Source of the DNA: Diphasiastrum complanatum
Taxonomy: Eukaryota; Streptophyta; Lycopodiopsida; Lycopodiales; Lycopodiaceae
Reading direction: 5' to 3'
NCBI GenBank assembly: GCA_029204225.1
Contig: CM055092.1
Span: 80,918,778 to 80,982,777, forward strand
Length of the DNA: 64,000 nucleotides
Below the pieces are notes generated by a model, which saw only the letters and a program-made list of their open reading frames with translations, had not been told where the DNA came from and made no database searches. Position numbers and translations under genes: made by a program. Position 1 is the stretch's first letter. Every line of letters starts with the position of its first letter. Below, one piece after another: positions 1-10,369 of the stretch.

Positions 1-121
1 TGCTTCACTATAATACTTTTTACTTTAAGATTTCATGCAGTTTTATTTTAACGTGTTATGCTATAAAACAACGAGTTCAAAAGTTTTGGTGTTGACTTGT
101 CAAGGGGGACTATGTAAAATG

Positions 122-643
<522 letters not shown>

Positions 644-1495
644 CTAAATAGTTCCAAAGGATGTTGAATCTACTTGAGGCTCTCTTTGTAGATCTTCCAA
701 AAGTTCATCTGCTTGTGACCATCTTGATCTTGCAGGATCGTTTGTCATATTAACATCATGTAATATGTTGCTTGTGTAATCATATTCATCGAAATCGAAT
801 TCCAAAAAATCTGAATTACGTCGGCTGAATGCATTTGCACTTGCAAAAATTGACGATTTCGATGTACGCTTTGTTTGAATGCTGATTTCAGAATGACGTC
901 TTTTCTTTTTGTTGTTATCGAGAGCCTGTCCAACATCCTCCACACTTGTAAGAATATTCGAGTTGTATGTTGATGCAGATATATTAGTGCAAGTGACCAC
1001 ATCCTCGACATCTGTCAAGATATCCGAATTATAGCTACTTGTTCTTGACATATTACGATCATGAGAAATATCTTCGGTTCCTGTCAAGATATCCGAGTTA
1101 TAGTTACTTGATCTTGACATATTACGACCTTGAGAAATATCTTCAATTTCTGTCAAGATGTCCAAGTTATAGTTACTTGATATTGTTGTATTGCAATCAG
1201 CGGATCTGTTCTCTACATCTATTGATCTTGTCAACATTTTTTGGATGCTACATCTTTTTGAACCACAAGGATGGCCCAACATTTTCTTCATGTTGTTTCT
1301 ATTTGAACATTTAGAATAATACGTAAAGCACTCACTCAATGGTTCAGTAAATGATACATGTTTTCTCTTTTTAGAGTGCAAAGATAGCTTTGACAAACAC
1401 CAAATCATTGTTTGATTTTGCATGTAGAAAGAGTCTCCATCATCTGTCATGGCATTTGCAATATTTCCTTCTGTTGTAATTGATGTCACGTTCAT
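644..1495 (-). CDS. Unrecognised protein with four 22-23-residue tandem repeats
   Basis: I do not recognise this family. From the first ATG the frame is open for about 283 codons to TAG at 644-646. It begins with a basic stretch (SKKRKHVSF near residue 45). Residues ~90-185 then hold four copies of a repeat with core YNSDILTxxEDIS and a linker RNMSRSS. A basic block (NNKKKRRHS) follows, and then an acidic/aromatic stretch (FLEFDFDEYDYTSN). The lysine/arginine clusters could be nuclear-localisation signals, but that is inference. The repeats match a 69-bp DNA repeat kept in frame, which argues for coding constraint or recent expansion. It may be one exon of a longer minus-strand gene with the ORF at 1,878-2,273, or a TE-borne gene. 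No start context or splice site is decisive. Confidence 0.45.
   Translation of the reverse strand: MNVTSITTEGNIANAMTDDGDSFYMQNQTMIWCLSKLSLHSKKRKHVSFTEPLSECFTYYSKCSNRNNMKKMLGHPCGSKRCSIQKMLTRSIDVENRSADCNTTISSNYNLDILTEIEDISQGRNMSRSSNYNSDILTGTEDISHDRNMSRTSSYNSDILTDVEDVVTCTNISASTYNSNILTSVEDVGQALDNNKKKRRHSEISIQTKRTSKSSIFASANAFSRRNSDFLEFDFDEYDYTSNILHDVNMTNDPARSRWSQADELLEDLQREPQVDSTSFGTI
948..1220 (-). repeat. Four tandem 66-69-bp units inside the ORF
   Basis: Units lie at 948-1013 (66 bp), 1014-1082, 1083-1151 and 1152-1220 (69 bp each), each starting GTCAAGATATCC-like or GTAAGAATATTC on the plus strand. The two central units are nearly identical and the outer two are diverged. All keep the minus-strand frame. 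Confidence 0.9.
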
Positions 1496-1507
1496 GATAA
1501 CAAGCAA

Positions 1508-1877
1508 GTTTTTTTCACTGGGATAGTAGCCATTAGAGGAGTTTTGAGCTCCAAAAAGACCCTTAAGAATTCGTGCAAGATGTAGTTTATATTATTAAAA
1601 TATTATAACACTAATATTTTTGACTTGCCATAATTTTTTAATCGTAGCTCAGAAGTATGTCATCTAACATATCAATTGTCGAGCGCTTTCCAATGCACCA
1701 AACTCCGTTAAATTCGGACTTACCACTAAAAAGTTATGCCATTTTTAGTGTGGAATCAAAATGTTGACTAAAAAAGTTACGTTACGTAGATTTCAAATTT
1801 TGTTTTGATTGGTCCATGTTTAAAAAAAAATTGAGAAAAAATATAAAAAGAATCTTTATAAAGGGTCTTTTTTGGAT
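1508..1877. other. No gene seen; possible intron
   Basis: AT-rich DNA between two minus-strand ORFs. It could be an intron joining them or plain spacer. I see no domain or repeat here. Confidence 0.4.
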
Positions 1878-2273
1878 TTAGAAGTCCTCTAATGCTTTGA
1901 ATTTAACAGTGAAAACTACTACCCCTTCAAAATTCATACAATCAACAACGTCATCAATGTTGTATAATGGACACTTGGCAAGAACGAGTTCATTCATTTT
2001 GAGAATATCTGCATTATCCCACAAGATTTTTTTTGCAATGACATCGATGGAAATATAGTTGTAAACGTCTCCTAGGCGATCAAAATCGCCGTGAGGGTAT
2101 GGCAAAGGACAATCTATTTTAAACACCTTTGAAATTAGAACCACACTTTTATCCGTACCAACTTCTTTGAAAAAATATGTTTCACTTGATTCAGCAGTTA
2201 AGGCATTTTCATATGCAACCACTTCTTTTCGAAAAAATAAAACAACTGGAACATCTTCTCTCGAGCAATCCAT
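1878..2273 (-). CDS. Unrecognised 131-residue ORF
   Basis: The frame starts at a true ATG (2271-2273) and ends at TAA. The product is hydrophobic/acidic, with no signal peptide or membrane span. The centre (CPLPYPHGDFDRLGDVYNY) and the following IDVIAKKILW stretch look like a folded globular domain with normal amino-acid balance, unlike the low-complexity frames nearby. I know no family for it. Spacing and strand suggest it could be an upstream exon of the repeat-containing ORF at 644-1,495, but the splice sites are not obvious. It could also be a fragment of a mobile-element gene. Confidence 0.4.
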   Translation of the reverse strand: MDCSREDVPVVLFFRKEVVAYENALTAESSETYFFKEVGTDKSVVLISKVFKIDCPLPYPHGDFDRLGDVYNYISIDVIAKKILWDNADILKMNELVLAKCPLYNIDDVVDCMNFEGVVVFTVKFKALEDF

Positions 2274-2399
2274 GTAGTGACCCTGAAAAAAATCATAGGT
2301 ATACTTTATGTTAGGATTTGCAATGCTATTGGAAGTATAATTAACAAAATTATGAAATTATAATAAATTTGTATAATAAACAAAATCATGAGACTGTAA

Positions 2400-2610
2400 C
2401 AAAATTATGCAACCTTAGCCCTTAGCTCTTGGCCCTTAAATCACAACCCTTAGCCCATAGCCGTTGGCCCTTGTCCCTAGGCAAGGCCTTAGCCTTAGCA
2501 TTTCGCCCTTAATTTATAGTCCTTGGCCCTTTACCCCTAGGCCCTTGCCCCTAGGCCCTTAGCCCTTAACCCTAGCCCTTGTCCCTTAGTCCGTAGCCCC
2601 TAGTCCTTGA
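2400..2610. repeat. Degenerate CCCTTAG/CCCTTGG repeat array
   Basis: About 200 bp of loosely repeated 6-8-mers (CCCTTAG, GCCCTTG, CCCCTAGG), C-rich on the plus strand. It resembles a degenerate telomere-type repeat, but the unit is not the plant CCCTAAA. Confidence 0.7.
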
Positions 2611-2619
2611 CTTTTTTAT

Positions 2620-3790
2620 ATGTTTTGTGAACTTTTTATCTTGTCGTTATTATTACTTTTGTATTTATTTAAGGTCTTTTACTAGTTATCCCATTTTTAT
2701 GTTTTTTTAATTAAGGTTAAATCCTTTCAACGCTTTCTATATTTTTTTTTTTGTGAAGTTTTAAGTTTTTTAGAGGGTTTAAGTTTGTATTACGGTTCTT
2801 TTAAGATTTAACACCTTTTTTAACAATATCTTTTTTTTTTTTTAAATATCTAGTTTTATTACAAGTTACAACTATTTGTATTATCAATGTTATTTTTAAA
2901 AAAAATTATTTCGAAAATTACGTTTTTTGACACAATTTTGTTTCTTATTTTTTTATTTTTTTATGTTTATTTTGGGTTTTTTGAATATTTAATTTTTTTA
3001 TACCATTTTATTTGTTTAGATATATTCATTTTTTTTAATGTTATTTTTTGGTTTTTGGCAAAAAAAAAAATTTGACACTATTTTGTTTTTTTGTAATGAT
3101 TTTTTTTATTGTTATTTTTTGGTTTTTTGGAAAACATTATGATGTTCTGATCGTAAGGTAAGTGATCGTAACTTGGCAGTTGGCTAGTGTTGCTTGGCAC
3201 TATTTTTTTTTATTCTATGTTTTTTTTATGTTATTCTTTGGTTTTTCGAATTTTTTTATTTTTTTATGTTTATTTTTTGTTTTTTGAATAATTAGTTTTT
3301 TTGACACCATTTTATTTATTTTAGATGTATTCATTTTTTTTCATGTTTTTTTTGGATTTTTCTAGAATTTGATTTTTTTAGCACAATTTTATTTTAGTTT
3401 TTATGATTTTTTTACTGTTATGTTTTTGGTTTTCTCGAAAAATTATTTTTGTTGACACTATTTTGTTTTATTCAAGCTTTTTTCAAATTTTTCATATTAT
3501 TTTTTGGTTTTTTTGAAAATTTATTTATTTTTACTCTATTTTGTTTGTCTATTTAATTCTATGACTATTTTATTTTGTTTTTTTTGTTTTTTTTTGAGAA
3601 GTTATTTTTCTTGACATTATTTTGTTTTTTTAAAGGATTTTTCAATTTGTAAATGTTTTTTTGATGTTTTTGAATTTTTTGAGATTGTTTATATAGAATG
3701 GTGTTTTTTTGGAATTTTTTTTTTCTTAAGATTATTTTTTGATCTTTTATAATATTTTGATCTCTCTTGGTTTTTTTGAATTTCATGTTT
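2620..3790. repeat. T-rich low-complexity tract with recurring TTGACAC-ATTTTG motif
   Basis: Over 1 kb of T-rich DNA. A motif close to TTGACACTATTTTGTTT recurs near 2,925, 3,072, 3,300, 3,450 and 3,612, with weaker forms near 3,195, 3,380 and 3,533. Runs like TTATTTTTTGGTTTTT follow it. Frames here are Phe/Lys-rich artefacts. Confidence 0.75.
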
Positions 3791-4009
3791 TTTTTTCTAC
3801 TTTTGTATTAGGAAGCTCATGGAAGGGATGAGGAGAAAGGAGAGCACAGTTGAAGCACTTAATAATCCCATAAGCATTTGGTGCAACATTGACACTTTCC
3901 AATCTATATATACATTCTTCCACTAGTGTTTCCATTTTGTAAAATGGTAACCCAAAAAATGGAGATCTTGGGTCTTCTTGAGATCTTACGTCATCATGAC
4001 ACGTGGCAT
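3791..4009. other. No gene seen
   Basis: Unique-looking spacer between the T-rich tract and the left copy of the ~110-bp direct repeat. Confidence 0.5.
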
Positions 4010-4120
4010 CCCATTTGTCCCATAAGTATTTATGAAATTTGACAATGGGAAGAAAACATAAATAAAACCCCTCTACAATGATAATTTACATTGTCTTTTA
4101 AAACTTTTAATCTTTCATAT
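4010..4120. repeat. Direct repeat, left copy, flanking the satellite block
   Basis: Begins CCCATTTGTCCCATAAG and matches 7,696-7,809 in the same orientation over its whole length, with scattered substitutions. The two copies bracket the 3.6-kb satellite plus (GA)n block. Confidence 0.9.
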
Positions 4121-4129
4121 AATTCCAAC

Positions 4130-6990
4130 TCCCACCCACCGTGATGGGTGGGTGGGGGAAGGGGAAGGGGGAAGGCGACACGAATTCTTGAAGACTCGAA
4201 ATTTTAGAGACTCGAAATGTTGGAGACGACTCAAATTTTTGGAGACGACTCGAAATTCTAGAGACGAAACGAATTTTGGAGATGACACGAATTTTGGCGA
4301 CTCGAATTTTGGGTGACACAAATTTTAGACGACACAAATAGTTGGCGACACAAAAAGCTGGAGACTCGAAAAGCTGGAGACACGAAATTTTTGGAGAATC
4401 GAATTTTAGATAACCCCCCGTACCCGTTGTTCTAGCTCCCCTACCCGTTGTTGTTTTCGCGAAGGCAGACATCACGAAAATTTTGGGATGCCTTCGCAAA
4501 ATTTCGAGAGACTTGAATTTTGGAGACAACTCAAATTTTTAAACAACTCGAATTAAATTTTGGAGCCTTTGTAAACAACTTTTTGAATTAGACCCCCCTC
4601 CCCCCGGGCCCACCCGCCGCGGTGAGTGGGCCGAGGGGAATTCAAAAAAAATTCTTACTTTAAATTTCTAGCCCCCTCCCACCCGCCGTTTTTTTCGCGA
4701 AGGCAGACATCGCAAAAATTTTGGCGACTCGAAAATTTAGAAACAATTTAAAAATTTTGGAGACGAGTCAAATTTTGGAGATGACTCGAAGTTTTTGAGA
4801 CTCGAATATTGGGAGATTCGAATTTTTGGCAACTCAAATTTTTGGCGAAGATTCGAATTTCTGGAGACTCGAAATTTTGTAGACTCCAAGCTGGAGGAAA
4901 CACGAAATTTTTAAAGACATCGTCGTATTCTTGAAGACTCGAAATTTTTAGAGACTCAAAATATTGGAGAAAACTAGAATTTTTTTTAAACGACGCGAAA
5001 TTTTGGAGACGACACCAATTTTGGAGACACAAATTTTGGTGACACGAATTCTGGAGACGACTCGAATTTTTGGCGACGAGTCGAATTCTGGAGACTCCCA
5101 CATTTTTGGTGACACAATATTGGGAGACTCGAATTTTTGACGACTCAGAGATTCGAAAAGCTGGAGACATGAAATTTTTAAAACCCCTTGCCCTTTTAAA
5201 CGACTTCTTTGTATTAGCCCCCCTCCCCCCTCCACTCGCCGTTTTTTTCGCAAAGGCAGGCATCGTGAAAATTTTGGCGACTCAAAAATTTAGAGACAAC
5301 TCAAAAATTTTGGAGACAACTCAAATTTTGGAGACGAGTCGAATTTTGGGGACGAGTCAAATATTTGGAGACTCAAAATTTTGGAGACTCCAAGTTGGAG
5401 GAGACATGAAATTTTTAAAGACACAAATTTTTGAAGACTCGAAATTTTAGAGACTCGAAATGTTACAGACTCGAAATTTTTTTTAAACGACTTGAAATTT
5501 TGGAGACGAGTCAATTTTTGACAACTCAAAAAGCTGGAGACACAAAATTTTTAAAGACCAGAAATTTTAAAAACCCCCATGCCCTTTTAAACGAATTTTT
5601 TGTATTAGAAACCCCCCCCCCCCCCCCCCCCCCCCCGATGGGTGGCTAGGGGGAATAAAAAAAAAAATTCTTATCTTAAATTTCTAGGCCCCCCTACCCG
5701 TCGTTTTTTTCGTGAAGGCAGAGGATTTTGGAGACTCGAATTTTTGGAAACAACTCGAATTTTGGAGAGAACACAAAATTTTTGGAGACGACTCGAATTT
5801 CTGAAGACAACTTGAAAATTTTGGATACTCAAAATTTTTTGACGACACGAGTTTTTGGGAACTCGAATTTTTGGCGACGAGTCGAATTTTGGAGACTCGA
5901 AATTTTGGACTTGATATTTTGGAGACTCCAAGCTGGAGGAGACACGAAATTTTTAAAGACACGAATTCTTGAAGATTCAAAATTTTAGAGACGACCCGAA
6001 ATTTCCGAGACGACTCGAATTTTGGAGACTCAAAGTTTTGGAGACAACTCAAAATCTTGGAGACAACGCGATAATTTTGGAGACTCGAAAATTTTTGACC
6101 ACGCGAATTTTTGTAGACTCGAAGTTTTGGCGATGAGTCGAATTTTGGAGACTCTAAGCTGGAGGAGACACGAAATTTTTAAAAACACGAATTCTTGAAG
6201 ACTCGAAATTTTAGAGACGACTCGAAATTTCGGAGACGACTCAAAATTTCGGAGACGACTCGAATTTTTGGAGACTCGAAATTTTGGAGACAACTTGAAT
6301 TTTTGGAGACAACTCGAAAATTTGGAGACTCGAATTTTTGGAGACTTGAAATTTGTTGGCGACGAGTCGAATTTTGGAGACTCTAAGTTGGAAGACACAC
6401 GAAATTTTTAAAGACACGAATTTTTGAAGACTCAAAATTTTAGAGACGACTTGAAATTTCCGAGACAACTCAAATTTTGGACTCGAAATTTTAGAGACTC
6501 TAAGCTGGAGGAGACACAAAATTTTTAAAGACACGAATTCTTGAAGACTCGAAATTTTAGAGACGATTCGAATTTTTGGAGACTCGAAATTTTGGAGACA
6601 ACTCGAAAAATTTGGAGACTTGAATTTTTGGAGACTCAAAATTTTTTGGCAAAACAAATTTTTGGAGACTCAAAAATTTTTAGCCACACGAATTTTTGGA
6701 GACTCGAATTTTTGGCGACAAGTCGAATTCTGGAAACTCTAAGCTGGAGGAGACAAGAAATTTTTAAAGACACGAATGCTTGAAGACTTGAAATTTTAGA
6801 GACGACTCGAAATTTCAGAGACGACTCGAATTTTGGAGACTCGAATTTTTGTAAACAACTAGAAAATTTTGGAGACTCCAAAATTTTTCGCGACACGAAT
6901 ATTGGGAGATTCGAATTTTTGGCGACTCGAAAAGTTGGAGACACAAAATTTCTAAAGACACGAAAATTTTAAAACCCCTACTTCCAGAAT
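4130..6990. repeat. TCGAA-rich minisatellite, ~2.9 kb
   Basis: Degenerate tandem units of about 16-22 bp, typified by TTTTGGAGACGACTCGAA, with an optional extra GAC triplet. A higher-order landmark, AAGCTGGAGGAGACACGAAA, recurs with CTGGAG starts near 4,891, 5,395, 5,933, 6,159, 6,388, 6,505 and 6,744. The later spacings are near 115 bp or twice that. Embedded C-rich segments with TTCGCGAAGGCAG occur near 4,430, 4,690, 5,225 and 5,690. Both strands contain 60-170-codon frames rich in Val-Ser-Lys-Ile-Ser-Ser-Leu-Gln or Glu-Thr-Arg repeats. I treat these as by-products of the repeat and not genes. Confidence 0.9.
5612..5636. repeat. C25 homopolymer
   Basis: An unbroken run of cytosines inside the satellite. 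Shorter C runs lie near 7,978 and 8,287. The complementary strand is an uninterrupted G run. Confidence 0.95.
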
Positions 6991-7037
6991 TTTAGTGACC
7001 TAGAAAGTTCTAGAGAGAGAGAGAACTCTATCGATGG

Positions 7038-7809
<772 letters not shown>

Positions 7810-7974
7810 CAGAGTGAATTGCTACCTGTTTCAAATTTTTTTGCTCCTACAATATGGTAAATGTTTTTGTTTTTTCCATGTCTTTTTAGTTAAATCCAAT
7901 CTTCTAAGTTAAGTAGTGTGTGTGGGGGAGAGGTCAATTTTTTTTTTTGTTTTAAATGTTTTTTTTTATAAATA

Positions 7975-8410
7975 CTCCCCCCCCCCCCTCTTGCCCACCC
8001 CCAGCGGCTGGTGGGTGGAGGGGACAATGACGCAAATGCCTTCGCAAAATTTCGCGAAGGCATAGCGACAATTTTCGTTAATGTCCCCCCCCCCTCCCCC
8101 AACGGGTGGACGAGGGGGAGCCTGCCTGCCTTCGCGAAAATTTCGCGAAGGCAGGCAAGGGAAGATTTCGCGGAGGCTTTGCAAAATTGTTGCACTCGAT
8201 GCTTTGTGAAAATTTTCCGAAGACAGTCTTCGCAAAAATTTCCGAAGCATTGCGAAAAAAATTTTGCGACAATTTTCGTTAATGTTCCCCCCCCCCTCTC
8301 CCCACCCGTCGTGGCAGGAGAGGGGGGAGCCAGCCTGCCTTCGCGAAAATTTCACGAAGCATCGCGAAAAAAAATTTCACGAAGGTTTCACAAAATTTTT
8401 GCCAAGACTC
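7975..8410. repeat. Array of TTCGCGAA-centred palindromes with C-rich linkers
   Basis: Several imperfect to near-perfect inverted repeats of the form CCTTCGCGAAA-N-TTTCGCGAAGG occur (near 8,039-8,060, 8,123-8,157 and 8,339-8,361, with weaker forms between). They are separated by segments like CCCCCCCTCCCC-ACCCGTCG. The same TTCGCGAAGGCAG motif and C-rich linker appear inside the 4.1-7.0 kb satellite, so the two blocks are related. Confidence 0.85.
8123..8157. repeat. 35-bp palindrome (17-bp arms, 1-bp centre)
   Basis: The arm TGCCTGCCTTCGCGAAA is followed by one A and then its exact reverse complement. It could extrude as a cruciform or, if transcribed, form a hairpin. Confidence 0.95.
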
Positions 8411-8605
8411 CATCCGGAGGCAGAAAACAAGCACGGCGAAAAGTTACATCGAAACGACGCTACCCAAGAGACGAAATTTATGTTGGTTGAAGGACAGCCA
8501 GGCCGGTTGGATAGGCTGAAAATCGTCCACTGAGGCCAAGGGTTGATCTGAATGGAACAATATCTGGAGGCCTCGATGACATTGTATCATCCTCCGATAA
8601 TGATG

Positions 8606-9178
8606 ATGCATTAAGTTTGAGGAGGAAACAAATGTCAATCTCGATGCATATTCCTCTAATGATGTTGGTTATGTTTGGGGCAAGCATATGTATCGAATTG
8701 AGTCAAAGAATATTCATCGAGCCTCGCTTTTTACGAACCAATGTGCCCTTGATTTTTCTTTTGCTGAGCAGTTGTATCAATCAGTTTGCACGACGAATGA
8801 GCCTGTACCTACTTCTATCAATGTCACAGTGCGACCGATTTCTTTCAAGAGTGGAGATGAACCTGAGGTTTTGTTCGATAGTTCAAAGAAATTTTTAAAG
8901 ATGTACCGTGAATTCAAACATGTGGATATGGTGGAAGCAGCGCAATTGTATTTAGAGTTGTATCCAAAAGAGACGGACACCAATGAAGGTTCCATATTGG
9001 ATGGGCTATGCAAAAATAAGTTCTTATCTCGTTGTACTTTTGAACCTATTGATGGTCTGCATTTTTGTTGTGCCTGTAATGAGATAGCGTTGACCACAGT
9101 TAGAACTGGTAATCTTCATAGCCAACTATATGATAGGCTATTTGCATATGTGCATGTGTATATTTGTATATATAAAAG
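8606..9178 (+). CDS. Unrecognised ORF, truncated by a copia insertion
   Basis: I do not recognise the family. The frame is open from about 8,606, with an in-frame ATG at 8,688, and runs into the copia LTR at 9,179. Beyond that point the frame is LTR sequence. The ~160 host-derived residues are well mixed and look genic. They include a Cys cluster (FCCACNEI) late in the frame and a helical stretch KFLKMYREFKHVDMVEAAQLYLEL. The segment from GGTAATC (about 9,108) onwards becomes TA-rich and could be intron, with a possible splice donor there. The target duplication AAAAG sits at 9,174-9,178, so this sequence is the pre-insertion locus, resuming at 15,387. It may be a host gene exon or part of an older element. 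Confidence 0.4.
9174..9178. repeat. Target-site duplication (AAAAG), left
   Basis: AAAAG directly precedes the LTR and is repeated exactly at 15,382-15,386 after the other LTR. Confidence 0.9.
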
Positions 9179-9914
9179 TGTTGATTTCACACATGTGGAT
9201 TGTCCACAACATGTACTTGTGATCTCCTAAGGTGTGTAGATGCACCAAGATCAAGACTAGATTGAGATTCAAGATCTATCTCTGATCCTATGGCAAAACC
9301 ACACTACTACATGCATTCAATCACTTCCAACTCTCACTCACACGTGTGGGAAGTATTCAAAAATTATTCTAAGTAAAAACAAGCTGCTCTCCTCGGGTAG
9401 AGAGAGAAAAACCATCATGAGCTCTCGGGTAGAGAGAGAAAGCTAGAAATCCAATGACACTCAAAATCCACACAATCACCAAATCAATTAGATCCAAAAT
9501 GAGGAGTACAATGATACTAGTAGATCCACAAGCTACCACTATGCTTAATTATGATTGGACCACACTTTGTCACCTCTTAATCCTATTGGACCATTGATCC
9601 ATGCACCTCTTAATTCTATTGGACTATATTCAAGCACACCTCAAATTCCTATTGGACCTCACATGGTTCCACCTCTAAATCTTATTGGACCTCTTAGAAT
9701 TCATCAAACAAAGGCATTACACTTGTCTACACTCTAATTGGCACGAGTTTAGCCTCACTCTCTATTTTGGCTCAATAGTGGCATTACAAGGTGAAATGCA
9801 TGATTTGCCATCTATGCCAAATTTGTTCCTATCAACATCCTACACCTAGATGCTTGATGTAAAAAACATAAGACCCCTATATCTAACATAGATAATCTTT
9901 TTCAATTCTTCACA
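9179..9914 (-). repeat. 3' LTR of the copia element
   Basis: 736 bp. On the element strand it starts TGTGAAGAATTG and ends GAAATCAACA. It contains six or seven ATTGGAC(C)-type motifs (about 9,554-9,690) and a CACATGTGTGG-like palindrome near the outer edge. Confidence 0.93.
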
Positions 9915-9930
9915 CTCCTCCTAAAAAATT
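9915..9930 (-). other. Polypurine tract of copia element
   Basis: The element strand reads AATTTTTTAGGAGGAG directly before the 3' LTR. This is the expected place for plus-strand priming. Confidence 0.85.
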
Positions 9931-9932
9931 AT

Positions 9933-10366
9933 CTATGAAGATTTGAGCATTGATCTTGATATAACTCCAAGATTAGATCTATGCTTGATGAAGGCACTTT
10001 TGCTCAAAGGCTTGGTGAGTAGATCGGCAATACAAGAGGACGAGTTGACATGCTCCAAATAGATTTCTTCTCCAATAAGATTTTCTCTCACAAAATGGTG
10101 TGCCACTTCTATGTGCTTGCTTCTTGCATGAAATATGGGATTATTGGCAAGAACTTGGGCCGAGATGTTATCACACTCGATCATTGGTAGATCATCTTCC
10201 TTGATGCACTTTAGCTCCATTAGTAACCTCTTGATCCAAAGCACCTCTTTGGTAGTTGTAGTGAGTGCTTTGTACTCGGCCTCACATGAAGAGATATAGT
10301 ATCTTGCTTTTTGGAAAGCCAAGATATTAGATTGCCTCCAAGAAAGATAGTATATGCACTAATAGA
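9933..10366 (-). pseudogene. Copia RNase H domain
   Basis: C-terminal copia polyprotein. It carries CEAEYKALTTTTKEVLWIKRLL, the ECDNISAQVLANNPIFHARSKHIEV region and a terminal IADLLTKPLSK, the usual copia RNase H signatures. It is separated from RT by a TGA at 10,367-10,369 and a frame change near 10,325. Confidence 0.9.
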
Positions 10367-10369
10367 CTT

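Noticed and set aside
2400-2610. Interstitial telomere
   Set aside because: The unit is not CCCTAAA and is too irregular. Recorded only as a degenerate repeat.
2887-3786. Phe-rich and Lys-rich frames in the T-rich tract
   Set aside because: Low-complexity translation of T/A runs.
4107-6944. Overlapping 60-170-codon frames on both strands in the satellite
   Set aside because: They follow the repeat unit, overlap each other on opposite strands and have no unique sequence. I treat them as by-products unless transcripts show otherwise.
9555-9737. 60-codon frame repeated in each copia LTR (also 15,041-15,223 and 24,601-24,783)
   Set aside because: It lies wholly within LTR U3-type sequence and reflects the ATTGGACC motif cluster. 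Its conservation is explained by LTR copying.
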